Part shown: piece by piece, positions 38,701 through 49,584 of the stretch
Numbering within the stretch: the stretch's first letter is position 1
How the letters are laid out: each line of letters begins with the position of its first letter
Origin: Fratercula arctica
Taxonomy: Eukaryota > Chordata > Aves > Charadriiformes > Alcidae
Assembly (NCBI GenBank): GCA_947846985.1
Contig: CANTUZ010000011.1
Location: 15,240,096-15,304,095, forward strand
DNA length: 64,000 nucleotides
Direction of reading: 5' to 3'
Notes under the pieces: generated by a model
The model's input: the letters and a program-made list of their open reading frames with translations, nothing else
Databases searched by the model: none
Told to the model about the DNA's origin: nothing
Position numbers and translations under genes: made by a program

Positions 38701-41700
38701 AGGGCAAGCTGGTGCAGAAGCATCAGGTGCAGACATGGAGGGTGTGTGTACTGCTATTTTCAGCAGAACTTGGGCAGCAGCGGTGGGAGGAAAGGCACTG
38801 GTATTCTTTAGATGGAAAAATTGGCATTACTGTCGTTCCAAGGAAAGGGTTAACCAGCTCCCAGTGGAGAGGGAAAAAGCCCTGTCGCATGCCATGAGCT
38901 GCATGAACTGTCAGACAGGAGGAGGAGCAGGGGGTGGACCTCTTGGTGAGGGTGCCAGAGGAGCAGCAGGTGCTCTGGGGGGGAACCTTGGTCCCAGAAG
39001 GAACCTCTCTCGTGGTCTGAACAACTTGTCTAGAGGAGCTGCATCCGTGGAAGAGCTGGCGACAGCAAGGGACCCCGCTTCCATCTGTGTGAGTTGCCCA
39101 GCGGCGCACAGTGAGGGAAGATGCTGCTGTCAAGGCGTAGGCACTGAGGGTGGGGGGTCCTTCTGATTGTCGAGCCATCACCTAACAGCAGCATCTGCCC
39201 TGTTAGCTGGAGCAATGACGACTTTCAGACGAAAAAACTTTAAAATCACTTTTCATGATGTGTTAGTGTTGGTCATACAGCAGCTACTGCTAGCGTTGGG
39301 TTTTACTAGACTGAAATACAATGTAGAAATTGAGTATACACCAAACCCAAGAGGCTGAATTACGCTGTTTTCTTCCCAGCGTTAGATGTGGTTTGGGGTT
39401 TTCACTGGAGCAGAAAGTGGCCCCGACCTTCCAGATGGAGGGGATCAAGGGTGCAGCGCTCCTGAATGCTGTCATGTGTTTCAGCCTGTCAGTGAGAAAT
39501 TTACTTAATTTCTGATGAAACTTTTTTTTTGCACCGGACATGCAAAGACTATTTTTAGTGTTTTTAAATTGAGGGTCAATGTAATGTAAAAAAGCGATTG
39601 CTGTGTCTGGTTTCCTGATGCTTTTATTTTAAAAATATAAACTAACTCACTTTTCCTGCCTTGGGCTCAGCATTGTGGTGGCAACCGGTGGAGGTGCTAG
39701 AAGCATCTAAAGGGGTTGGAGTTGCTTGCTTGTGTTTGCATCAAGCGATTGCTTGCTAGCACAGGTACAGTAACCACCATATTCTTTAGACTGCCTCTAA
39801 CCTTACTTTGGGTTACGCTGGGCTGCATGATGCCTCTGCCCAGCATGGTTGGTGCATTACTCTGGTTTCGCCATTACAATATTTTTCAAGTGTTTCTGCT
39901 CTGTGTCCTAACAACAGCCTGTCAAACTCTTGCTTGCTAATGGGATGTAAGGTGCATTTGAAGTCATAGCTGTTTGTCACATGCACTTGTAGTCCTTATT
40001 GATAAGGAAAATAGAAACATTTCCTTTCTGAGACATTACTATTTTGTTTTAAGATATTACATTCAGACATTATGCGTCTGAATCACTATGCATGTTTATT
40101 ATACTTATTTATTTCTGTGACCTTTTATTCTGCCTGACCATATTCTCATGGCTTAATTGCTGCTTTAGTTTTCCCCTCTTGTTTGCAGATATGTGTAACT
40201 GTATGGATATAGTAGTCCAGGATACAGTGGCAGTCATTTCCCAAATGTACAGAGGGGCTCATTTCTTTGCCAGATGAGACATGCTTGTTAGGACTTGTCA
40301 CCTCTCTCTCTTCCCTTTCAGCCTGAATTACAAAGTGTAAACATAAAAAAAAGTGGATACGTAACATAAATAGAAAATACATATTTTTTCAAGTGACAGG
40401 TCCAGGCCACATTTACCGCTTTGAAGCAATTTCCTGGTCAGCATATTTGCAGTGGCCTTCATTCTGATGCCATAATCTCATTTTGCATGCATAACTTGAT
40501 AGGTTTTCTTAGTCGGATTTTTTTTGTGTTTAATCATTCTGCCAACTGATTTTGGTGTAGACAATAGGCATATTTAGTGATGAAACACCAGGGTCCGTGA
40601 CCTTCCCATGCAGCTCCAGGCCAATGTTTTCTTACTGATGCGCTGCAGAATGCGCAGCAGACCAGCTGTGTCTGCCGGGGCTTCGTGGTGACCTCGTTGG
40701 GTTTAGCAGCACAAACCTGTACTTTAAAACAACCCACATGTTTAGAGTGCTCGGGTTTGTATTTTGAGTTTTCGTACTGTTTCTTTTTTATAAATGCATT
40801 GAATGTTTTCTTGGCATCCATAGGCTATATTTTATATTGCTCATACAGAGAGAATAAATTCTGTAGCTGTAGCACAGCAACAACAGCCAAATAATGTTAT
40901 GAATGTCATTACATTGACTTTTTGTGTGTTTCAGATATCTTCTTAGATCTGCAGATAATCATCTTAGATTAGCATTAGGATTAAGTACTATTTTGGAGTG
41001 AAATAGAGATGAGTTTATAATTGCATACGGCGATCTCACTGCTGAATGTCGTGGAACAAAACCCTGACAAAACTGAGAACTTCTCCAATTTATTGACTTC
41101 AGAGAGCGTGTGGTAGGGTGGAATTTCAGTTGGAAACATGGTTTCAGCTTTTTTTGGAAGAACTTTTTTTTCCTTTTCTAGGAACTATGTGAGTCTAGAG
41201 ACTACCTTCAGGTAGAAGCTGGAGCTTTAGTCCAAAACAGACTATATCTAGACTAGGCGGGCACCTCCTGGGTGAAAGGAAAGCCTTCAGAGCAATTACT
41301 GGCTGACAGGGGTCAGTCAGACTTAACGTTGACTCGTCTGCCATACGCCGTGCATTTTAGAAAGCATTGTGTGTTACTCTTTCAGAAGTGTGCTGTGCTG
41401 ATGGAAAAATGACAAGTGTCTACTTTTAGACCTCTGAAAAACAAGCTTCACCTTTTTGCCCCCCCAACGTAACCGTTAAAATTTTTATTTCCTGTACGTG
41501 CCATGCTGGAGTGCCACGTATTTCAAACCTAATCACTTCAGAAAGAAGGTGAAGAGACCAAGTGGTCATGAGGAATTCAAAGCAAATCATCCTGTTCAAG
41601 ACAGAAATTTTTTTAAAATGGGAAATTATTTTATCTTCTCTCATTTTGCTCTTGTATATTTTATTTTTTTATATATATATATATGTATTTAAAGAATTTG

Positions 41701-44700
41701 TACAAAAATACCCCTATGCACCTTATAGGAACCAGTTAGCCCTGCGTTTCAGACATAGTGGTGTTGAATTTACTTTTGTTTACAAGACAGCTGTACGGTT
41801 TTCAAGCTGCCGTGGATAATTCCTTAGCTAATATACTTTGAATTTTGGTGCTGTGTTTCCTAGGGAATGCTCAGACATACCAGATGGCTTTTGTATAAAT
41901 GAGTGCGATGAGTCCTTTGATTGCAAATAGAAACCTGCGTTTTGCATAAGGCTGCTTCATTGTCGGGAGGCTCATAGGCAGCAGGGACGGGGCTGTAGGG
42001 AGGGTTTGCAGCATTACAATTAGATGGCCTTGGAGGTTTTAATGAAGAGTAAGGAGCAGAAGCATACTATAGCATACAGGCATTGAGAAAACACTTTGGC
42101 AAAGCAGTTCTGTTCAGTACTTCACTCTGCATATTTTGTCCGTGTTTGCTTTAGCCATCTATTCATAGCTTAGCTGTTCAGTAGATTAATACAATAGATG
42201 TTTGGAGAGGAGTCAGTACGCCTTCAAAAGATGTTGAAAGGAAAATGGTGTTTGGAGGAGCTGCTTTTTTTTGGGGGGGGGAACAATTTGTAAGGTCAAA
42301 AATAGAGGTTATTTCTCAAAAGGACCACTTTCAGGCAAATCTAATTTCTAGAGGCCCATGTGTCCTGCCCTGCTCTATTCCAGTTGTGTCAGAGTTCCCA
42401 TTGAACCATGTGAATGAAGATTTTTTTGTGAATTATAGAACGTAAAATTAAATAGAGAGGTACTGTGATATGTCTTGTTCTATTTGTGTGTCTCGTGTTC
42501 AGTTTGTGTTAAGATACCCTTAAGGTTCCCTTGAACGCATAGATATGTGTGCAATATATTTCTCTAGGTAGTTGAAAGCTCTTCAGGTAGTATGGTGACA
42601 GTTGCCTCTACTGCGTTGTTGGGGTTTTTTTGTGTGTTTTTTTGGCGTTTGCTTGTGTTTTCCCCCCCCAGTTAAATCGATACTAATGCACGTTTGTGGG
42701 ATATTTTTTAGTAAACGTTAAGCTATGGCAGAGGATGGTCTTTATTACCCATTCTTCCTGATAAGTGTCACTGAGATGGAAATCAGTGGTTTCCTGTAGC
42801 AAACTGGAGTGTTTGAAAATGGGGAGATTTGTCCTATTGCTTTCTCTTGTGAATTACCAAAGCTGTCTTCATACTCCTCCCCATCTGAGAGCACAATAGG
42901 CTCCTGTAGCTTTAGGGTGTATTAGAGTATGTAGAAGATTCATGCTAAAAATGTCTTTTGGTACTTTTTTGTTTTCTTTCATTTCTAATTTAGGTATGGG
43001 AGCTCTCTTGAGGAAAAACTCCTGACACACTGGTGTGCTTTTTCTTGTTTTGAGCAGGCCTTGGTTTTGGTAGGCTAGACACTCCCTATCATTTTGACAC
43101 ATTTTTCTAATATACAAAATTTGAACCCTCATCTCATAAGTAAGATTTATGTTCGCTTAAGCAAATAATTCTTTTTAGTGGGTCACATCCAGCCAACCAC
43201 GTGTACGGATTATGTTGTTTTGTTCCCACAGGAATGGTTTTTTTGGATCTCAGCAGCTCTCTGCTGAGGCAAAACTGGGAAGCTGAGTCTTTGTGTGACT
43301 ACTCTATTTTTTTTTTTCCAAAATTTATGAATTACATATTTAACTTTCAAGGTTTCAGACAAAAAGGGAGTGGTTGACCTGAAATAAATAAATCCAAGTT
43401 TAAAGTCAAATCTGAGGCTTGAATGGCAATGTTAATAAAATGATAATGCTAATAAAAATATAAAAATATAATCTGCTGCTGGAATATTCAGAGAGGTGCC
43501 AGCCGTCACTGAAATTCATCCATAAAATTTATTCAAGACTAAATTCAGTGAAGTACTTGCAGACACTATTTGAAATACCTGTTCTTTTCTTTTTTTTTTT
43601 TTTTTTTTTCTATTTATCCAAGGCGGCATCAGGTGAGCCAAAAGTCCACTCTTCAGGACTTCAGGCATCCTTATCTGCCGCTGTGTGATCCATTATTTAC
43701 TGTTCTTTCTGGGTGAAACTTTAAAAGGATTTGAATGGAATTAAATGTCCAAATCCCATTCAGTTATGTTCTTAATCAGATTCTGGGCTATTTAGATAAA
43801 GGGAATTATGTTTTCTTTTTATTCTGATTATTAGAGTCATTGGAAATACTTAGGTCCTTAAGTAACTGCAGAATCTGTTCCCAAATTAATTTTTGTCAAA
43901 TTTTCATCCATATCTTGTTTTAGCAGGTGTTTTTAAAAAGGAGTAATTTTTTGTGTGATTTAAGCTGAACACCAGAAATAAAAAGGGTAACTTCTTGCAT
44001 TGCACTATAGCTGAATTGTCTAGACTATTGTCTATAGCTGAATATATACATGAAAAGTATTTGCAGGAAATCTTCTGCTGAAGTGAATGGAATGAGTTAC
44101 CCGCGTTACAGATGTTGGGTGTCTGTTAGTTGCTCCTACGTTGCTCAACAAGGAGAGCAGTAGGGTGGCCTCGTTGGAAATGACGGCTGTTCCTGATGGA
44201 ACATCCCTTCCTCCCTGTCTGCAGCCCTGTATCAGAAGAAACCGTCAGCCTGGGCTTTGGAAATGCCCGGCTCCACGTGTGTGTTAACTGCCCCAGTGTT
44301 ACCAGGAATGATTTGTGTAGTGCATTTTGGTTAGGTGTACAGAAAGATGACATAATGTGTAAACTGTTATTCAGCCTGAGAACTTGCGTACTCCTCCTCC
44401 CGCAGTCTCTCTTTATGTTGGTAAGATGTATGCTATTTTAATTAAGAGGCTGCATACCCTGAGGAGGATCATACTGAGTTAAGATCTTGGTCCTGAAATA
44501 TTAGAAAGTTGGGAGAGAGGACCTGTGACTGCCTGAGAAGTGTGCGTGCTTCTTTTAAGTCCTCTCCAACTTCTTAAAATATCCCCAAACTGTTCCTCTT
44601 GCACCTACGTCGAGGCAGAGCTCCCCGTGTGGAGCAGCCAGTTCCGCCTCTCTGAGTTTTCTTCTGCAATGAACAGTTGAGTTTTCCCCTTGAAGGGCCT

Positions 44701-45448
44701 TGCTCATAGGGTTCGCTGTTCCAAATCTAGAACTGAACGCTATTCCCAGTCCAAATGTTAACATTTGACAGAAATTTAACTTGATTTATAGGTTACACCT
44801 GCGCTGCCACTCATTCCCGATGGGATTCTAACAATGTGCTGGGGAAATGCAAGAGCAACACAGAGCTCTTGCGCATATTCTTCTGCTCCCCTGCTTGTTT
44901 TGGGGCTTTTTTGGGGGAGCGGGGCTGTTGGGGACATAGAAAAGCAAAAGATTTGTGGGATACAGGAATATGGAATATTCCAAAGTATTTTTGACTCATT
45001 CTTGAAACTGGCTCTCTGAAGAAAAACGTGATTATTTGTCTTTATTCACTTAGTGTTTTGAGGGTTAAGGCAAAAAAAACCATAAAAGGAATAATTTCAG
45101 AAAAGAGTTATTTTGAAAATTTAAAATCTGCTGTTTCTTGAATATTGACTCTGGAGTCCATTGGATATAAAGGTAAGGTTTGCAAAGGCTAGTGAAGAAA
45201 AAGGGAGGCTTGCCCTGTGTATGGCTGAGTTCACATACAAACTAGTGTGATTATTTTGAAGTGCAATGGTACTTAGAAATATGGTAGCCCTAAATCTTCA
45301 ATTCAGTTTTGCATTAAGCCTAACAACTTTAAAGTATTAGTTACTCCAAGGGTTGAATTGACTGTAAAAGGTAGGAAAAATGTCCTTAATTAAGAGATAG
45401 AATGTAATTCTTTTTCAAACTAAGTTGTTTTTTTCTTTATCATTTTAG
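35718..45448 (+). other. WNK2: WNK2 intron 4
   Basis: This 9.7-kb intron lacks any recognisable CR1 or LTR copy, unlike intron 1. In WNK1 the corresponding intron carries a kidney-specific promoter and exon 4A; I looked for a comparable short Cys-rich first exon spliced into exon 5 and did not find a convincing one. It holds a GC-rich patch at about 38880-39170, a short AT dinucleotide run near 41671-41686 and a T20 run at 43590-43609. Confidence 0.9.
43590..43609 (+). repeat. Poly(T) run, 20 nt
   Basis: An uninterrupted T run following a T-rich tract in intron 4. Confidence 0.9.
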
Positions 45449-45537
45449 GGTATAAAGCCAGCAAGCTTTGAGAAAGTTACTGATCCTGAAATTAAGGAGA
45501 TAATTGGAGAGTGCATTTGCAAAAATAAAGAAGAAAG
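45449..45537 (+). CDS. WNK2: WNK2 exon 5: kinase C-lobe, helices G-H
   Basis: This short exon encodes 29 codons plus two bases ([20 protein letters not shown], then ECICKNKEE). It follows a strong polypyrimidine tract and the acceptor CATTTTAG. The donor is GTTTGT, which departs from the GTAAGT consensus at +3 and is weaker than most others in this gene. The peptide matches the helix G-H region of WNK kinases. The split Arg codon (AG|A) joins cleanly to exon 6, which supports both borders. An intron of about 9.7 kb precedes it. Confidence 0.94.
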
Positions 45538-46336
45538 GTTTGTTTCAAATAATCAAGTTTTGTATTAAATAATGTGTACGCAGGGATTTCAAAGCTGTCT
45601 GTAGATTTTGGGTTTTTTTCTGGCCTCTGGATATATCTGCCATATAATGTCAGGGTAATTGAATAAATGCTGTTGGTGTTGTCTCTGGACCTCTCAGCTT
45701 CAAAGAATAAGGTTAGAAAGCATCATTGCAGACATGTGAGCTCGGTTCTAGCATGTTCTGGCACAGCTGTCTGTAAAATCTGGCTCAGGAGGTTCTGTGT
45801 GGTGGAGATCGACCACAAATGTGATACAGTAGATTCACCACAAGCTGTTAGAGCAGATTCCGTTGGCTCAGCCTCTGGATACGGAGACAAATTGTGCCTT
45901 GTTTCCAGCTTTGGTTTTAAAACCTAATCTTCTTATACTGGCCTCTCCTAGATGAGTGTGTCTACTCTTCTGTATTTCATAACTTTCACAAATACAGTTT
46001 TTAGGGACCTCAACTGACTCCCTGGAGGGAACCTCTTTTTTAGTACTTGTTAAGCTCAGATACTCAAGAAAAGTTGAGCAAAGCTATAATCTGCCTTTCT
46101 GTACGTGCTTACGGTGTATGAATATTGCTGAAGCTTTGTGAAATAGGAAACACCAGTTTTTCAGCAGTCCTCAGTAACACTGGGAATGCTGTGTCTTTTT
46201 GCTAGGAACACATTCTTTATGGATGAAGACCAAACATACTGTAAATGTTTTCACCTCTAACAGCAGTTTTTTGTCACAAACTTCTTTGAAAGTGCTTAAG
46301 ACTTGAGTATTTGAATGTTCTTTATATCCATTGCAG
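45538..46336 (+). other. WNK2: WNK2 intron 5
   Basis: This 0.8-kb intron runs from a weak donor (GTTTGT) to TTGCAG and splits an Arg codon. It is AT-rich and nothing else is recognised in it. Confidence 0.92.
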
Positions 46337-46556
46337 ATATGAAATTAAAGATTTATTAAGCCATGCCTTTTTTGCTGAAGATACTGGGGTAAGAGTGGAA
46401 CTTGCAGAAGAAGACCATGGTAGGAAATCCTCTATTGCCTTAAGACTCTGGGTAGAAGATCCTAAGAAACTGAAAGGAAAACCCAAAGATAATGGAGCCA
46501 TTGAGTTTACTTTTGATCTGGAGAAGGAAACTCCTGATGATGTTGCACAAGAAATG
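46337..46556 (+). CDS. WNK2: WNK2 exon 6: kinase end and autoinhibitory domain
   Basis: The exon gives the last base of the split Arg and 73 codons, ending in phase 0 at EVAQEM-like DDVAQEM. The acceptor is ATTGCAG; the donor GTAAAA is not strong. It encodes the end of the kinase C-lobe ([12 protein letters not shown]) and then the PF2-like autoinhibitory domain. The FxF pair at 46506-46514 (Phe-Thr-Phe) corresponds to the two phenylalanines shown in WNK1 (Phe524, Phe526) to be needed for autoinhibition. Both are kept, so this copy should be able to restrain its own kinase. Confidence 0.95.
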
Positions 46557-49295
46557 GTAAAATAAACTTCTCCTGACAAAAATGTATATATATATGTATA
46601 TAAAGTAGTGCATAAATCTCAAAGGAGAGCAGGAATGAGTCTGGTAAAGTAGCTTCCCTTTAAATCATTCCAGGTGTCCAGTTTAAGCAGTTTGCATTGA
46701 TTTTAGGATGAATGCTACAAGAAAGGGGTAAACGGGGAAGAATTAATAACTGAAAAATATTGTTTGCCAAGTATGAAAACAGATGCATGAAATGGCATTT
46801 CAAATAGCTCAGGGACCATAGAGGAGGTCTCTTCTGCTTTTATATTTTGAGAACTCTTTTACCAATTTCTGTTAGCTGTTGAATGTCCTTAAATTTCTTT
46901 GGAATCTCTTTAGTTTCAGACAGCAGCTTGAGATAAATTAGAAAACTTTGATGACAAAATATTCTGCGCTGAATTCTTCAAAACACTTCTTTCCATCTTT
47001 TTTGTCCCGTTACTTAGGAGGGACGTAGATGAGGAAAGTCTGTGGTCAGCCACTCTATCACCAAATGTAGACAGAGCCTAGATTCAGGCCCACTGCACTG
47101 ACTTAGGACTAAGCTTTGGATTTTTTGACAGATAAGTTTAACTTGGTGAATTTCTGTTTCTTTATAATTTGTGGGGTTTTGTTAGAAAACCTATTTTGTG
47201 TCCCAGTTTCACTGTACAGTCCTTGAATTCGTGTTTTAGTGATGCCTTTACTGCAGTTTTTAGGTTTTCTAAAGTCATGGAAACATAGAATCAGTAAGCA
47301 CTTAGTCAGGGGTCTGAATTTTCTTGTGCTTGCAGAAATGTTCCTATTATATCCTAAATCCCAAGGGATCCCATTTAATGATGTTGTCATCACCACTCCT
47401 GTTCTGCTTAGGGGAACATTTTGGCAATGTTGCCTTACTGTGCTTGGACTCGTCACCATGTACTCCAAATTTAGCCTGAGAAATTCAGGCTCCTCTGTCT
47501 TCATGCCATTAGTTTGCATTAGGTCCAATATTTTTTGAGCAATATATTGTTACAGAACTCAGTTCATTTAAAAGTTGCTCTAGTACAGTTACTTGCTGTT
47601 ATATTTTACATTTAAATATCTATGCATATATTTGGAGTTTTGAAGTTCTGTAGCCCATAGTTGTGATGTTTTGCTTTGAAGAGGAAATAATTCTCATAAA
47701 AAATATACTTAAAAAGATCACTCCCAAACTACTGTGATACTGTTGCCTTACCAAATCATTTTAAAACCTGTGTTATGAAATGCTTTCACACTGAAACTGT
47801 CAGGGGTGGGGGGGAGCGAACGGGGAATTCATTTCTAAATGTCTTTTTGTAGCCCTTATGAATTGTGGAACACCAAAGACGTGCTTTCATCACTTTGTGT
47901 TGCTTTACATGCTGTGGAAGAGAAGAATGCAGGAGACCTTTTGAGTACAGGGAATTATTTATCATTATTGATGGGTTTTCAGTAGTCAGGCATTCCAGCC
48001 CATCCAAACAATGTGAGCAAAAGGAACTTGAAATGTTCTGGTGGATTTGCAACCTAAGTTATGTTTCACAGACAGTGGGTACTGTAAAATGGCATGTCTT
48101 CATTAAACTGTAACCGTATATACAGATGTAGGAACAAGAATTGTTTTTAAAAAAATTGTTAATGTGGCAGCTTTTCAGTGCCTTCCCATTAAGCTTTGTC
48201 ATGAAGGATCTACTGGGCATGTTAGTTTATACCATAACAAGGTTCTCTGGACCTGTGTGGTTCTCTCAAGTAACTCCCCTCCATCGTTAGCATTTGCCAG
48301 ATCATCTGTTTGGGAATGTTAGTAAGGTCTGAGGGCATAGGCAGTGGAAAATACCCATATCCATCTGCAGCTGTGTTTTAAATTGCTTTGCACCTATTAA
48401 TTTTAAACAGCAAAAATCTAAGATGTGAAACTGTCTCATGTTTGGGCAAGAGCAAAGAAGGAAAACCTCTAGATTTCCTCCATGTATGTAAGTGCTTCCA
48501 AATCTGTAGGATGTGCATGTTAAGAATGTAGGGAGAGCAGACAAATCTCTGGCAGGTCATTACTAAACTAAAATTCATACCCTGCGCTGTAGGAGATTAT
48601 GCAAACAAACAGCACAAAGATGAATTTCCATTTTATCTGTAGAGCAGTTGAATTCTGAGAAAGCCTGGTCGCCTTTGCAGTCAAATGTGAACAGTCTGCA
48701 TTTGACTTGATAGGCTTTTTCTTTATAAAAGTCAATCAATACTGACTGACTTCACCAGTTAAGAGAGGTTAATTTAAGAAGAAATTCTGTTAACATCATT
48801 TCCTTCATGACTTGCTGTGGTACCAAGTACAGCAGTTTGGGAAACTGTGTATACTGGAAAGGTTAAGGCAATAGATTCCGATTAAGGGGTAGTACAGTTT
48901 ACTCCAGTTGCATTGTTCAAAGAGCTTTTTCAAAGATGTTTCTTTCCTCTTTTGACTATTCTGTTAGTCTTTTAAAAAAAAACCCAAACCCAGAGAACCC
49001 ATCTGCAGTTAAACTCATTGTCTTCTTCTTGATGGATAAATTGACCCAATATATATTTAGGTCCTAGAAATTACCTATTGTTGTTTTAAAATGCGTTAGG
49101 GATAGAAGTTTTATTCAAAAAAAACCCCATCAAGCTCTCGAGTTGCTGTGCTTGTGAGGAATAAATATGTAATTCATGTTATTTCAGACTGATGTTTTCT
49201 CTGTCAGGAAGAGATGTGAGTAATAGGCGTTGTGCACACGTGTGCATGCCCATCCACGAGCACATGATCTTGCTAAGTTTGTGCCTCCTCTGTAG
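46557..49295 (+). other. WNK2: WNK2 intron 6
   Basis: This 2.7-kb phase-0 intron has an alternating AT/GT run right after the donor (about 46583-46602). A minus-strand open frame at 47109-47528 is unrecognised and probably chance. No repeat family is identified. Confidence 0.92.
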
Positions 49296-49584
49296 ATTGA
49301 CTCTGGATTTTTTCATGAAAACGATCTCAAGATAGTTGCAAAGTCAATACGTGACAGAGTAGCGCTAATACTGTGGAGAAGAGAGAGAATTTGGCCTAGG
49401 ATGCAGTCAGAGGAACGTCGGGACTCTGAGTGTCTGGAGAAGTTGAAGACGCCGCATGCACAGCAGGTCCAGGTCACCTACCTTTCCCACACCGGTCACC
49501 ATGTCCTGTCCGAGTCGGAGGAGCCCGAGGCAGACCAGCATCCCTTTCAGCAAAACCTGCCCACCAGCGTCACGTCTGTCGCAT
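49296..49584 (+). CDS. WNK2: WNK2 exon 7: autoinhibitory domain end and acidic degron
   Basis: The exon has 96 codons plus one base, between acceptor CTGTAG and consensus donor GTAAGT. It opens IDSGFFHENDLKIVAKSIRD, the end of the autoinhibitory domain. It then has a basic-aromatic run (ALILWRRERIWP) and a variable, charged linker. At 49512-49541 lies the acidic motif ESEEPEADQH, the WNK counterpart of the EPEEPEADQH degron bound by KLHL3 of the CUL3 ubiquitin ligase; changes in it in WNK4 cause pseudohypoaldosteronism type II. Here the second residue is Ser instead of Pro. Exon 7 ends with one base of a Ser codon completed in exon 8. Confidence 0.93.

Noticed and set aside
35718..45448. Search for an exon 4A-like kidney-type first exon
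   Set aside because: No short Cys-rich open exon with a good donor in phase with exon 5 was found.
47109..47528. 139-codon minus-strand open frame in intron 6
   Set aside because: No recognisable domain, AT-rich and without splice or promoter support; chance is the simplest reading.
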